64,000 bases of DNA from Marininema halotolerans (GTDB lineage: Bacteria > Bacillota > Bacilli > Thermoactinomycetales > DSM-45169). Position numbers and translations under genes: made by a program. The notes under the pieces were generated by a model. The model searched no databases and was not told the DNA's origin. It saw only the letters and a list, made by a program, of their open reading frames with translations. Within the stretch, counting starts at the first letter, position 1. Each line of letters opens with the position of its first letter. The DNA is taken from positions 99,900 through 163,899 of the forward strand of contig NZ_FPAA01000010.1 of assembly GCF_900116235.1 (NCBI RefSeq). Direction: 5' to 3'. Shown here piece by piece: positions 24,393-34,108 of this stretch.

Positions 24393-26309
24393 TTAGTCGC
24401 AGATTTCTGCCCAACGTTCGGTTTTCTTTTCTAGCGACGTTTGAAGTTCGGTCAAGCGTTGTTGTCGCTTAACACTTTCTTCAGGTGAACCGTATATTTC
24501 CGGGAGGCAGAGCTCTTTTTCAATTGTAGCAATTTCATTTTCAATTTCTGCGATTTCTTCTTCTAAACGACTCACTTCCTCAAGTCGTTGCCGTTCGGCG
24601 CGCTCTTGTTGTCTTTGTAATCGATTCGCTTCTGCATAGGAGGCGGCAGATGAAGGGGAGGTGGATGATTCTTTCATTTGTTGTTCTTCACCCCGCTTCA
24701 TTTCAAGCCAAGCTTCATAACCCTCTGGGAACACCCGAATACGATTATCTTGCACTTCCCAGATACCTGTAGCTAATCGATTGATAAAGTAACGGTCATG
24801 GGAGACAAATAGCAACGTACCAGTAAAGCCCTCGAGCGCTTCTTCCAGTCGTTCTTTGCTATCCATATCAAGGTGGTTGGTCGGTTCATCCATCAGGAGA
24901 AAGTTGGCGCGATTAAGCAGACGTTTAACTAAGGAAAGGCGTGCTTTTTCTCCCCCGCTCAGAGCACCAATCGGTTTAAAGACGTCTTCGCCACTAAAGA
25001 GGAATTGCCCCAAAAAGGAACGAGCCTCCGTTTGATTTAATGTAGGGTGTGCATTCCATATCTCGTCCAGGACGGTGGTTCCCCCGTGAAACTCCTCGAG
25101 TTCCTGTTCGTAATAATCCGGCTGAACCCCTGTGCCATAGGTAATTGTACCGGATAGGGGTTGTAACCGATTGGCGATGGTTTTCAAAAAGGTCGTTTTT
25201 CCAGTCCCATTGGGGCCAAGTAAGGCAATGCGTTGCCCCCGCAAAAGGGAAAGGGACTCTGTTGAAATCAAAGGCGAATCTGAATGATAGCCGACCTTAA
25301 GATCTGCAGCGTTGAGTACGTGACGCCCACTTGTAACTTCGGGTGTAAAACGAATGTGCGCTTGATTCCGCTCGGATGGTGGCCGGTTGATCCGTTCCAT
25401 TTTATCGAGGGCCGTTCGGCGGCTTTGGGCGCGTTTCGTCGTGGAGGCACGTACAATATTTTTCTGCACGAACTCCTCCATCCGGCGAATTTCCCCTTGT
25501 TGCTGTTCATATTCCTTGGCCCATTGTGCCAATCGGGCTTCTTTTGTACGAATGTAATCCGAGTAGGTTCCAGGATAGCGTGTTGCCTGATGCCCATCAA
25601 TCTCATAAATAATCGTGACCAGACGATCAAGAAACCAACGATCATGGGAGACGATCAGTAAGGCCCCCGGATGATGATCTAAGGTTTGTTCTAGCCAGGT
25701 GAGCGCATCCATATCAAGATAGTTGGTTGGCTCATCCAAAATGATAAGATCAGGGGTGGAGAGGAGAAGCTTTGCAAGGGCCAGTCGTGTTTTCTGTCCG
25801 CCACTTAAGGCATGGACCGGGGTCCGTTCCCAATCGAGGGATCCAAGTCCTAGGCCGTTAAGGGCACTTTTTCCTCGTGCTTCATAACCATAGCCACCTG
25901 CCCGATCAAAGCGTTCTTGTAATTGGTTGTATTGTTCGGATACTTGTTCATAGCGCTTACTATCGGACCAGACCGCCTCTTGGCCCATCTCTTTTTCTAA
26001 TGTACGTAAACGGGCTTCCATTTCACGAAGGTCCGTAAAGGATTCCAATAATTCTTCCCAAATCGAGTGCTTGGTGTTCAGATCGGTTTCTTGGGCCAAG
26101 TACCCGATGGAAGCCCCCTTGCGAATGGATACGACACCAGTATCAGCGGATAATTTGTCGATTAAGATCTTAAGAAGCGTCGATTTTCCTGCGCCGTTTG
26201 GCCCAATGAGGCCAATATGTTCCCCATCTTCCACACGAAGATCGATTCCTTCTAAAATCGATGTACCACCGAAGGATTTATAAATATCTCTTGCTTGTAA
26301 AATGGTCAT
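24393..26309 (-). CDS. ydiF: ABC-F family ATP-binding protein (YdiF-like)
   Basis: A 638-aa cytoplasmic protein with two ABC ATPase domains and no membrane part. Domain 1 has GPNGAGKST near 38 and LSGGQKTRLALAKLLL near 155; domain 2 has GPNGTGKTT near 360 and LSGGEKARLSLVKRLL near 445. The connecting linker contains the ABC-F signature region around QSRRTALDKM, and a charged coiled-coil tail follows (about 560-635). ABC-F proteins act on the ribosome. I start at ATG 26309 after AGGTGATT, as homologues begin MTILQ. Its position after tsaD corresponds to ydiF of B. subtilis, though here the pxp genes intervene and it is inverted. Confidence 0.92.
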   Translation of the reverse strand: MTILQARDIYKSFGGTSILEGIDLRVEDGEHIGLIGPNGAGKSTLLKILIDKLSADTGVVSIRKGASIGYLAQETDLNTKHSIWEELLESFTDLREMEARLRTLEKEMGQEAVWSDSKRYEQVSEQYNQLQERFDRAGGYGYEARGKSALNGLGLGSLDWERTPVHALSGGQKTRLALAKLLLSTPDLIILDEPTNYLDMDALTWLEQTLDHHPGALLIVSHDRWFLDRLVTIIYEIDGHQATRYPGTYSDYIRTKEARLAQWAKEYEQQQGEIRRMEEFVQKNIVRASTTKRAQSRRTALDKMERINRPPSERNQAHIRFTPEVTSGRHVLNAADLKVGYHSDSPLISTESLSLLRGQRIALLGPNGTGKTTFLKTIANRLQPLSGTITYGTGVQPDYYEQELEEFHGGTTVLDEIWNAHPTLNQTEARSFLGQFLFSGEDVFKPIGALSGGEKARLSLVKRLLNRANFLLMDEPTNHLDMDSKERLEEALEGFTGTLLFVSHDRYFINRLATGIWEVQDNRIRVFPEGYEAWLEMKRGEEQQMKESSTSPSSAASYAEANRLQRQQERAERQRLEEVSRLEEEIAEIENEIATIEKELCLPEIYGSPEESVKRQQRLTELQTSLEKKTERWAEICD

Positions 26310-26426
26310 TCCAATCACCTCGTCTTTGCAAGCCATTTCCATTGTAGCTGATACGAGGGGGGAAGGAAAAGGGACTCCCTTTTCATGATGAGAGATTGTT
26401 TGAAACTGAAAGGAGGTGAGGCGTAT

Positions 26427-27017
26427 ATGCCGTCACCAAAGAAACGATTACGTAGTCAGTTACTCGCGACAAGAGAAGCACTTGATCCTATTCAGATAGC
26501 GGAAGAATCCCGACAAGTATGCCAGCGGATTATGGAATTGCCGCAATGGCAGGATGCCAACTATGTTTTAACCTATATGCCTCATCGCAGGGAGATGGAT
26601 CTACGGCCATTGATGGAAAAGGCCTGGGTAATGGGAAAAAAAGTAGTGTTGCCACGAGCGCTGCCAGCAAAGCGATCCTTGTCATTTTATGAGGTGAATC
26701 ATTTTCGTGATATAACAATCGGTGTGTATGGAATCCAGGAGCCGCTGGCAAAGGAAGAAGCTCGAATCGATCCAAAGGTGCTCGATTTGGCCCTCGTACC
26801 CGGTGTGGCTTTTGATCATCACGGTTATCGGTTAGGGTATGGAGGGGGTTATTATGATCGCTTCTTCGCTGGGGAGGGTAGCTCAATTGTAAGATATGGA
26901 GTGGCGTATTCTTTTCAGTGGGTGAATTCAGTGTATCCAGAAGGGCATGACATCCCGATGGATGGGGTTGTGAAACCAGATGGACTCATTCTCTCTCAAC
27001 GAGATATCCCCAAATAA
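26427..27017 (+). CDS. 5-formyltetrahydrofolate cyclo-ligase
   Basis: A 196-aa enzyme that converts 5-formyl-THF to 5,10-methenyl-THF with ATP. PSPKKRLRSQLLATREAL at the start and the hallmark RLGYGGGYYDRFF (near 130-142) identify it. I start at ATG 26427, after AAAGGAGGTGAGG; the upstream frame is not needed. Convergent with the P450 gene. Names in use are yqgN, ygfA or fau. Confidence 0.93.
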   Translation: MPSPKKRLRSQLLATREALDPIQIAEESRQVCQRIMELPQWQDANYVLTYMPHRREMDLRPLMEKAWVMGKKVVLPRALPAKRSLSFYEVNHFRDITIGVYGIQEPLAKEEARIDPKVLDLALVPGVAFDHHGYRLGYGGGYYDRFFAGEGSSIVRYGVAYSFQWVNSVYPEGHDIPMDGVVKPDGLILSQRDIPK

Positions 27018-27019
27018 AA

Positions 27020-27072
27020 ATCACCCCTTAAGGTTGCCGATGCGATAGCCAAGGGCAATCTTAAAGGGTGAT
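27020..27072. terminator. Bidirectional terminator between cyclo-ligase and P450 genes
   Basis: ATCACCCCTTAAGGTTGCC pairs with GGCAATCTTAAAGGGTGAT with one mismatch or bulge. Confidence 0.7.
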
Positions 27073-27088
27073 AAAGGATGGTCGGTCG

Positions 27089-28315
27089 TTAGAAATGGAC
27101 AGGCAGATGGGTTAACCCACGCATCAAGAAATCTTGTTGCCAAGGAAGGGATTCTTCCTTGAAGTCAAGTTGGAGGTTGGGAAGGCGATCAAAGAGGCGG
27201 GGGAGGGCGATTTGTCCTTCGAGTCGAGCAAGTGGAGCCCCCAAGCAATAATGAATTCCCATTCCAAAGGCTAGGTGCGGATTGGGATGGCGCGTGATGT
27301 CAAATTGATCGGGGTTGGTAAAACGGCGCTTATCTCGATTCGCAGAACCGATGCAGATGAGCACCAAATCCCCTGGAGAGATGGTTTGTCCCTCAAAGGA
27401 AAATGCTTCGCCTCCCCAACGGTTTGTAGCCATTTCCACAGGGCTATAGTATCGCAGAATTTCTTCAACGGTACTGTTGATTAATGAGGGAGATTTTTTT
27501 AATAGCGTGAGTTGATCAGGGTGTTGAAGTAAGGCATAAATGCCGTTACCAATAAGGTTAACAGTGGTTTCATGCCCGGCGATGACTAATAGCATAATCA
27601 TGGAATAGAGCTCTTCTTCACTTAGACGATCGCCATTATCTTCGGCTTCAATTAAAGCGCTTACAAGATCCTCCTGTGGGTGATTTCGCCGTTCAACAAA
27701 GAGGTCGGTTAGATAGTTTCGTAGCGCGATGAGTTGAGGACGTACCTCCTTTTGCACCTCGGGACGATTAACAACAGAAAGCATGGCCTTTGACCACTCG
27801 CGAAATAAATCGCGATCCTTTTGCGGAATGCCTAACATGTCGCTAATGACGATGATGGGAATGGGAAAGGCATACTGTGTAATCAAATCGGCTGTGTGAT
27901 TAGAAGAACGTGTCACCTCATCTAACAATTGATCACAAATCGTTTCAACCGTGGTTTGCAGGCGGGCGATCATTCGTGGAGTGAAGGCTTTGTGGACAAG
28001 GGTTCGTAGACGCGAATGCTCAGGAGGGTCGGTGGTGAGAAGATGGTGGCTGAAATAATCGAGTTCTTCGGGAAGATGATTTGCATCATGTTCCGGTGCG
28101 ACAGTCTGAGGACTCATTAAAAATTTTTGGTCTTTTAATGCAATTTGTACGGCATCATATTGGACAATGAACCAAGCGGGTTCATCCCATGGTGTTTGAA
28201 TCGGATGAATGGCTCCCTGATCGCGTAGCCCCTGGTAGATCGTCAACGCATGTTCTTTGAAGTCTGGGGCGAAAAAGTCGATTGACAACGGTTCGATTGT
28301 TTTCGATTGAAGCAA
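27089..28315 (-). CDS. Cytochrome P450
   Basis: A 408-aa soluble bacterial P450. The heme loop FGMGIHYCLG puts the proximal ligand at about Cys357; the I-helix oxygen-binding AGHETT, the K-helix EEILRYYSP and an R within RW are all present. It is closest in feel to CYP107/CYP106-type monooxygenases; the substrate is unknown. TTG 28315 is eight bases after AAGGA and is preferred over GTG 28324, which abuts the site. There is no ferredoxin or reductase gene nearby, so electrons must come from elsewhere. Monocistronic. Confidence 0.92.
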   Translation of the reverse strand: MLQSKTIEPLSIDFFAPDFKEHALTIYQGLRDQGAIHPIQTPWDEPAWFIVQYDAVQIALKDQKFLMSPQTVAPEHDANHLPEELDYFSHHLLTTDPPEHSRLRTLVHKAFTPRMIARLQTTVETICDQLLDEVTRSSNHTADLITQYAFPIPIIVISDMLGIPQKDRDLFREWSKAMLSVVNRPEVQKEVRPQLIALRNYLTDLFVERRNHPQEDLVSALIEAEDNGDRLSEEELYSMIMLLVIAGHETTVNLIGNGIYALLQHPDQLTLLKKSPSLINSTVEEILRYYSPVEMATNRWGGEAFSFEGQTISPGDLVLICIGSANRDKRRFTNPDQFDITRHPNPHLAFGMGIHYCLGAPLARLEGQIALPRLFDRLPNLQLDFKEESLPWQQDFLMRGLTHLPVHF

Positions 28316-28446
28316 TGTACTCACTCCTTCCGCAGATAGGTCGATACACTTTACACTTTATACCATACGTAAGAGATTTCCTGCTCTGCAACAAAATTTC
28401 AGAAAAATTATATGTTTTGCCATGAAGGAGGGGTAGAGGAAACAGC

Positions 28447-28494
28447 AAAAAACACAAACCCAAGTGCGTAGCTTAACTAAAGGTTTGTGTTTTT
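28447..28494 (-). terminator. Hairpin between the P450 and YheC/D genes
   Basis: AAAAACACAAACC pairs with GGTTTGTGTTTTT. On the minus strand a T run follows; it ends the YheC/D operon or acts both ways. Confidence 0.75.
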
Positions 28495-28516
28495 CATTTG
28501 AAATGGCAAGCGGGGA

Positions 28517-29293
28517 TTAAGCCAGGGACCGCTTTGCCCTACGCATTAGATTCTTTCTGCGATTCGCTTCAATTTGCCGAATGGGTCCTTTATCGGGAAG
28601 CGCACGAAAGACATGGACACCTGGGTAAATGTTAATTTCATAAATCCAGGGTTTTCCCGATGGATCGAGGCCAAAATCAATGCCAAAGGAACGCCAACCG
28701 GGGTAGCCTTTTCGCATTAAAGTCGCTGTACGAATGGAAATAGCACGGAGGGTAGCGAGCACCTGTTGTTTCTGTGCTGGCCCAAATCCAAGGTGGCGTC
28801 CAAGGAGTTCATCCATCATGGTAGGGGTGGCACCCCGATGGCGGTTCGTCACAATTTGATTGGCTTGTGCGACTTTGCCAACCATTCCTCCTACCACCCA
28901 TTCTCCCTCCACATGCTGCATATGGACACGGATATCGAAGGGCATCCCTTGACGGGTGATACAGTGAATGCCTTGTTGAATCACATGAGTGCAACCCGCG
29001 ATTTGGCGTTGGAGGTAGTTTCCTGCTTTCGTGAGGTTTTGTAATGTAACTTCGGTTCCTCCTTGTTTACGCACACGGAAGGTGCCATTCTTATTCCGGT
29101 CCACTCGGATGATGTTGCGTCCTTGGCCGCCTCCCTGGGGTTTGATATAAACGATTGGATAACGGCGAAGAAAGGCAAGTAAACTAGGTCCACGTGCAAT
29201 TTGTGTAGCAGGGAAATGGTTGGCAGTGAGGGGGTGCTGTCGGAGAAGTTGGGCCTGTTTCCATTTATTCTGAGGGTAAGGCTGTCTACTCAT
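28517..29293 (-). CDS. YheC/YheD-type ATP-grasp spore coat-associated protein (1)
   Basis: A 258-aa protein of the YheC/YheD family. VYIKPQGGGQGRNIIRV (near 48-64) is the ATP-grasp nucleotide-binding strand; FDIRVHMQHVEGEWVVGGMVGKVA and FGIDFGLDPSGKPWIYEINIYPG give the metal-binding Asp/Glu/Asn. In B. subtilis YheC and YheD are associated with the spore. The reaction, presumably an amide or peptide ligation, is unknown. AAAGGTAG precedes the ATG. It is related to the gene at 30369, with a threonine dehydratase-like gene between. Confidence 0.88.
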   Translation of the reverse strand: MSRQPYPQNKWKQAQLLRQHPLTANHFPATQIARGPSLLAFLRRYPIVYIKPQGGGQGRNIIRVDRNKNGTFRVRKQGGTEVTLQNLTKAGNYLQRQIAGCTHVIQQGIHCITRQGMPFDIRVHMQHVEGEWVVGGMVGKVAQANQIVTNRHRGATPTMMDELLGRHLGFGPAQKQQVLATLRAISIRTATLMRKGYPGWRSFGIDFGLDPSGKPWIYEINIYPGVHVFRALPDKGPIRQIEANRRKNLMRRAKRSLA

Positions 29294-29333
29294 AAAAAAT
29301 CTACCTTTCTTTCAAAATCAATTTGATAGTTTA

Positions 29334-30347
29334 CTATATGCGTTTTTCAGAGGTTCTGTGAGGAGAAATAGGGGTCCTATCGGAGTTCCAAAGTGTCTCA
29401 ATAAATTGGGTTTGAATGTTCCCTCCACTTAATAGAACTCCGATTCGTTTTCCAGGTACTTTGCCTTGTAATAGTGCGGCAAGAGTAGCGGCTCCAGAAG
29501 GTTCTAGAAGGATATTAAGGTGTCTAGCTGCGTAGCGGATCGCAGCGAGAATATCCTCGTCCGAAACAAGTAAAATGCCTTTGAGGTATTGCAGATTGAC
29601 AGGGAAGGAATGAACCCCTGGGATGTCGGAGCGAAGACCGTCGGCGATCGTTTTGGGTGGAGGAATTCGAGTGCGCTCTTTCCGTTCGAGTGAAAGTAAG
29701 GTATCGCCTGCCCCCTCGGGTTCAACGCCATAGATGCGAACCGAAGGTTTGTGTCCTTGTATTGCAAGGCATGCGCCTGCTGCAAGTCCGCCGCTACTCA
29801 CTGGGACAACAATCGAATCAAGATCCGGTACGTCTTCTAGTAATTCCAAGACCGCAGTGCCAGCTCCCGCAATAATGGCGGGATGGTCATTGGCAAAAAG
29901 GTAACTTCCTCGTTCAGCGGCGGCTTGTTGTGCAAAAAATGTGCGATCTTCTTTATGTCGGTCATAAAATAGGATTTCCGCACCGTATTTTCTGGTTGCT
30001 TCAAGTTTTACGCGAGAAGTATCCCGCGGCACACAGATAGTTGCATGGGTATTGTTGAGGTGGGCAGCGAGGGCAATGGCTTGTGCTAGGTTACCAGAGG
30101 AAAAAGTGAGCACTCCCTTGGAACGCTCCCTGGGGGAGAGTTGACTCAAGAGGTGATAGGCACCACGAAATTTAAAGGAACCGGTATGTTGCAGGTGTTC
30201 GCATTTAAGGTAGGCACTTTGCTCGGTTCGACTATCTAAGGAAGAGGATGTGAAAACCGGAGTGCGATGGATTGCACCCCTTAACGTACTCCACGCATCG
30301 AGTACATCCATGTAGGATAAGTTGTGTAGGAGAGGTTCGCATGCCAT
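29334..30347 (-). CDS. PLP-dependent threonine dehydratase/serine racemase-like enzyme
   Basis: A 337-aa fold-type II PLP enzyme. HTGSFKFRGAYHL puts the Schiff-base Lys at about 59; SSGNLAQAIA and the Gly-rich SSGGLAAGACLA bind the cofactor phosphate; a LSGGN motif stands near the end. The family covers catabolic threonine/serine dehydratase and serine/aspartate racemase; no ACT regulatory domain is present, so biosynthetic IlvA is unlikely. It lies between two YheC/D genes on one strand with gaps of about 20 and 40 bp, hinting that it supplies or modifies an amino acid for them. Confidence 0.88.
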   Translation of the reverse strand: MACEPLLHNLSYMDVLDAWSTLRGAIHRTPVFTSSSLDSRTEQSAYLKCEHLQHTGSFKFRGAYHLLSQLSPRERSKGVLTFSSGNLAQAIALAAHLNNTHATICVPRDTSRVKLEATRKYGAEILFYDRHKEDRTFFAQQAAAERGSYLFANDHPAIIAGAGTAVLELLEDVPDLDSIVVPVSSGGLAAGACLAIQGHKPSVRIYGVEPEGAGDTLLSLERKERTRIPPPKTIADGLRSDIPGVHSFPVNLQYLKGILLVSDEDILAAIRYAARHLNILLEPSGAATLAALLQGKVPGKRIGVLLSGGNIQTQFIETLWNSDRTPISPHRTSEKRI

Positions 30348-30368
30348 GAAAAAAGCCCCCTTACAAAG

Positions 30369-31109
30369 TTATTGCGCTTTTTTCCTTAGAGATAGCAGTT
30401 TTCGAAATAAGTCCTTATCTGCAAATTGAAAGAGGCGGATCGCAGGCAGTGCGTAATTCACTTCAAAAATCCAAACCCGATGGGAACGATCGATTCCCAT
30501 ATCGACAGCCATTTCACTTTTGCGAGGCACTGTTTTGGAGACAATTCTTACTGCTTTGAGAGCGGCATCTTCTAATTTTGCAGTGACGTTGTTTTGCTGA
30601 CCGGGACCATATCCGAGATGGTTCATCATAAAGCGAGGGAGAGTAAGCGCTGTACCTCCTTGGTGGAGACCCGCTACGATTCCATTTGGCTCTGCAACAC
30701 GGGCAGCCATTCCACCGACCTTCCACTGACGGTTGATACGAAAGAGATGCACACGGATATCAAAATGGTTTCCTTGTCGATCTTCACTATCAATTCCTTG
30801 CTGGATAATGTATCGTTGCCCATTAATTTGTCGTTGTAGGGTGGTGTATAGTTCAGAAGATGTTAAAACAGAATTTCTTCGGTACAATCCACGGATGATA
30901 TATCCGTTAGCACCCCGAGTCACTCGGATGACGCCACGGGATTGACATCCAGCAGATGGTTTTAAATACAACATGGGGTGTTTTTTAATCATTTGTTGTA
31001 AGTTTTGCCGAGTAAAAAGAACCGTGGTCGGCATCACTGATTGGGTAGCAGGATGGGGGCCTAGTAATCTTGCAATTCTAACTTTATTGCGATCATAAGA
31101 TGAAGCCAT
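30369..31109 (-). CDS. YheC/YheD-type ATP-grasp spore coat-associated protein (2)
   Basis: A 246-aa paralogue of the protein at 28517. LYLKPSAGCQSRGVIRVTR is the ATP-binding strand and FDIRVHLFRINRQWKVGGMAARVAEPN and AVDMGIDRSHRVWIFEVNYALP the catalytic ones. First gene of a three-gene minus-strand unit (YheC/D, PLP enzyme, YheC/D). GGTGAT precedes ATG 31109. Like its paralogue it is shorter than B. subtilis YheC/D, lacking an N-terminal extension. Confidence 0.87.
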   Translation of the reverse strand: MASSYDRNKVRIARLLGPHPATQSVMPTTVLFTRQNLQQMIKKHPMLYLKPSAGCQSRGVIRVTRGANGYIIRGLYRRNSVLTSSELYTTLQRQINGQRYIIQQGIDSEDRQGNHFDIRVHLFRINRQWKVGGMAARVAEPNGIVAGLHQGGTALTLPRFMMNHLGYGPGQQNNVTAKLEDAALKAVRIVSKTVPRKSEMAVDMGIDRSHRVWIFEVNYALPAIRLFQFADKDLFRKLLSLRKKAQ

Positions 31110-31324
31110 GCATGAATCACCACTTTTACTGGTTTAATAGAGGGTTTATACAACTCTATTCGCTTTTAATAGAAAGGGTGTGGGTAAAGGGATTGTCGAG
31201 AAAGAAATAGGTGAAGGGCTTTTCTAACAAACCTGTAAACTCATTTTGTGAAGGAGTACACATTCACTAGGGTTGTTGTTACAATGAAGGTAGTGAGTCA
31301 AAGGCGTGGAAGGGGAGAATAAGG

Positions 31325-32317
31325 ATGAAAAGTTCACTGAAAGAAGTCCCACTCTCCCAAGCTATCGGGCTTGTCCTTGCACACGACCTTACTCAGGTGA
31401 TCCCTGGGAAAGTGAAAGGTCCGCTATTTCGTAAAGGACATATTGTGCGCGAAGAAGATATGGAAGCCCTCTTATCCATTGGAAAAGAGCATATTTATGT
31501 GATCGAGTGGGTGGAGGGTGAACTGCATGAAGATATTGCCGCGATGCGTATTGCCACCGCGGTGCAAGGCTCTTTCCTATCGCTTTCGGAACCAAAAGAA
31601 GGGAAAGTATCTCTCCTTGCTGAACAAGATGGTCTTCTGCTAGTCGATGCCCCTCGCGTTCACGCAATTAATCAAATAGAGCAAGTGGTTTTATCTACAT
31701 TGAAAACGAAGGTTCCTGTTCAACGTGGGGAGGTTATTGCTGCTTCCCGGGTAATTCCGCTGATTTACCCTGAGTCAGGGATTGAGAAGGTAGAGCAAAT
31801 TGCAAAACAGGGAGATCCTGTTTTGCAAATACTCCCCTATCGTTCGGCGAAAGTTGGTATTGTCACTACGGGCAATGAGATTGCCAAAGGAAGAATTACC
31901 GATCGATTTGGGCCGATTTTACATGAAAAAGTTCACCGTTATGGTGCCGACATTCTGGGTCAAACCTTTGCAGGTGATGATCGTGGTCAGATCCAACAAC
32001 AGATCGAAAGTTTTATTGAGCAAGGTGCGGATATGGTTTTGGTAACCGGGGGGATGTCAGTGGATCCAGATGATCGCACCCCAGGTGCGATTATGGAGAT
32101 GGGGGCGGAAGTAGTGAGTTATGGAACGCCCATGCTTCCAGGATCGATGTTGATGATTGCTTACATGGGCCATATCCCAATCTTAGGCTTACCAGGTTGT
32201 GTAATTCATGATAAGAAGACCTCATTTGATGTGTTTCTCCCGCGTTTGTTAGCTGGAGAGAGAATTTCACGGGAAGAAGTGACCATCCTAGGATATGGTG
32301 GCCTTCATTCATGCTGA
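31325..32317 (+). CDS. Molybdopterin-binding (MoeA/Mog-domain) protein
   Basis: A 330-aa protein. The C-terminal half (about 170-320) is a MoaB/Mog molybdopterin-binding domain with VGIVTTGNEIAKGRI and LVTGGMSVDPDDRTP, the residues that hold the pterin phosphate. The N-terminal half resembles MoeA domain I only loosely. Similar proteins in clostridia and bacilli lie beside molybdenum genes, but there are none here. It occupies the place of moaC (ydiG) in B. subtilis. Role inferred: molybdenum cofactor handling. GGGGAG precedes the ATG. Confidence 0.8.
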   Translation: MKSSLKEVPLSQAIGLVLAHDLTQVIPGKVKGPLFRKGHIVREEDMEALLSIGKEHIYVIEWVEGELHEDIAAMRIATAVQGSFLSLSEPKEGKVSLLAEQDGLLLVDAPRVHAINQIEQVVLSTLKTKVPVQRGEVIAASRVIPLIYPESGIEKVEQIAKQGDPVLQILPYRSAKVGIVTTGNEIAKGRITDRFGPILHEKVHRYGADILGQTFAGDDRGQIQQQIESFIEQGADMVLVTGGMSVDPDDRTPGAIMEMGAEVVSYGTPMLPGSMLMIAYMGHIPILGLPGCVIHDKKTSFDVFLPRLLAGERISREEVTILGYGGLHSC

Positions 32318-32433
32318 TTTGGCAAGGGAAGACGGTGTGTGATTGATGATAAAACAAAACACGTTAGATGGGTATCAGAGGGTTTATTTAATAAATTCCA
32401 GCCGGGATCAATCCCGTGGGTTGGAGGCTAAGC

Positions 32434-33114
32434 ATGTCTGAACAAAAAATCCCACAGGTAACCGCAAAGCGGCTACCCCTTTACTATCGCTACCTTGAAA
32501 AACTCCATGCAATTGGAAAGAAGCGTGTCTCTTCTGCTCAACTAGCGGATGCTTTACAAATCGATCCGGCTACCATTCGTCGGGATTTTTCTTACTTGGG
32601 TGAGTTGGGTAAGAAGGGCTATGGCTATAATGTAAACTATCTTTTGCAGTTTTTACGGGACTTCTTACGGCAAGACGAAGTAAGCAATGTGGTTCTCGTA
32701 GGTGTAGGCCATCTTGGAACCGCACTGCTCGGTTATAATTTTTATCGGAGCAATAGTACAAAGATTGTTGCTGGTTTTGATGCTGATCCGGGGAAAGTCG
32801 GGCGAGAAGTGGATGGAATTCCTGTCTATTCCATGGAGCGGTTTAGCGAAGTTCGTGATCTTCACCATGTGGAAGTGGCAATTCTTACTGTACCGGCGAA
32901 CGTGGCCCAATCGACTGCCGATGAAATTGTACGGGCAGGGATACGGGGGATTCTAAATTTTACCCCCGCTCGTCTCACGATTCCTCGTCATGTTCGACTT
33001 CACAATATTGACCTTACGATTGAATTACAAACACTCATCTATTTCCTGAAAAACTTTCCTGTCGATGAGGGCGTTCCTGAATTAGATCTTCCAGAACCGA
33101 TTGATGAGAACTGA
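32434..33114 (+). CDS. rex: Redox-sensing transcriptional repressor Rex
   Basis: A 226-aa protein. The N-terminal winged helix (residues 10-75) has [37 protein letters not shown]; the C-terminal Rossmann domain has LVGVGHLG (88-95) for NADH and the [19 protein letters not shown] tail. Rex senses the NADH/NAD ratio and represses fermentation and respiration genes. ATG 32434 follows TTGGAGG. It lies before tatC as in B. subtilis. No clear Rex palindrome is seen within the window. Confidence 0.95.
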   Translation: MSEQKIPQVTAKRLPLYYRYLEKLHAIGKKRVSSAQLADALQIDPATIRRDFSYLGELGKKGYGYNVNYLLQFLRDFLRQDEVSNVVLVGVGHLGTALLGYNFYRSNSTKIVAGFDADPGKVGREVDGIPVYSMERFSEVRDLHHVEVAILTVPANVAQSTADEIVRAGIRGILNFTPARLTIPRHVRLHNIDLTIELQTLIYFLKNFPVDEGVPELDLPEPIDEN

Positions 33115-33140
33115 CAACAGGCACTAGGGAGGAACAGAGC

Positions 33141-33941
33141 ATGTCCGACAAGTACCAAAATTGGACGACGCACTTAGGAGAGCTACGCATACGTATCATG
33201 GTCGTTCTGGCGATCTTTGTTGTCACTCTGGGGATTGGCTTTTACTATGCTCAGCCAATTATCGACTGGGTAATTCATGATATCCTCAGTGGAACCTTAA
33301 AACGGCGGGTGGAACTCCATGTATTCTCTCCAGGGGAATCCCTCTCGATTTATATGCAATTTGCCTTTTTACTTGCGGTGATTTTTACTCTGCCTGTCGG
33401 ACTTTATCAACTGTGGCGCTTTGTTTCCCCAGGTTTAACGGTGAAGGAACAAAGGGCAACCTTGCGGTATATCCCGTTAGCAGTCCTTCTCTTTACAGGT
33501 GGGCTTGTCTTTGCCTACTATTTGATCATTCCATTTATCCTTCACTTTATGACTATCTTGACTTCGCGTTTAGGTGCGCAGGAGACTTATGGAATGTATG
33601 AATTTTTTCGTTTTATCTTTCGGATACTCTTCCCTGTCGCCCTGTTATTTGAACTTCCTGTGATTATATTGTTCTTGACTCGGCTCCGGATCTTAAACCC
33701 TGATTTGTTACGGCGAGGACGGCGCTATGCATGGCTTGCGATGGTAATTTTATCCTCTTTGATTACGCCGCCTGATTTTATTTCGAACATCTTAGTTTCG
33801 ATTCCCTTGATCCTCTTATATGAGGCGAGCATCTTCCTAGCGGTTCGCGTGGCAAAACAGATGGCAATCGAGGATGCAGCGCAGGAAAGAGAATGGCGTG
33901 AAGAAGATCAGCAGGAGTGGGGAAGCTCCTTTGATGGTTAA
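33141..33941 (+). CDS. tatC: Twin-arginine translocase subunit TatC
   Basis: A 266-aa membrane protein with six helices. THLGELRIRIMV at the start and FVSPGLTVKEQR near 95 are the TatC signatures that bind the twin-arginine signal. It has a long acidic C-terminal tail (about 235-266). B. subtilis has tatAY between rex and tatCY; here only 26 bp separate them, so the TatA partner must be elsewhere. GGGAGG precedes the ATG. Confidence 0.95.
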   Translation: MSDKYQNWTTHLGELRIRIMVVLAIFVVTLGIGFYYAQPIIDWVIHDILSGTLKRRVELHVFSPGESLSIYMQFAFLLAVIFTLPVGLYQLWRFVSPGLTVKEQRATLRYIPLAVLLFTGGLVFAYYLIIPFILHFMTILTSRLGAQETYGMYEFFRFIFRILFPVALLFELPVIILFLTRLRILNPDLLRRGRRYAWLAMVILSSLITPPDFISNILVSIPLILLYEASIFLAVRVAKQMAIEDAAQEREWREEDQQEWGSSFDG

Positions 33942-34068
33942 GCCTGAAGTGATTTGGTTAATCCCCAGTAGAGCCATGGAAGGAACTACTGGGGATACTT
34001 GTTATAGGCGTTTGGCCCCTAAATAGGAAGGTTTCTGGAAGAAAAAAGGGAAAATTTTTGTGCGGGTC

Positions 34069-34097
34069 TTGCAAAAAGGGAGCAGTCAGGATATCAT
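34069..34097 (+). promoter_or_regulatory. Promoter of groESL
   Basis: TTGCAA (34069-34074), 17-bp spacer, TATCAT (34092-34097), with a CIRCE operator starting 11 bp later. Confidence 0.8.
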
Positions 34098-34108
34098 TAT
34101 TACTGTTG

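Noticed and set aside
31241..31270. Rex operator upstream of the molybdopterin-binding gene
   Set aside because: TTGTGA and TCAC are present, but the spacing does not fit the 18-bp Rex palindrome.
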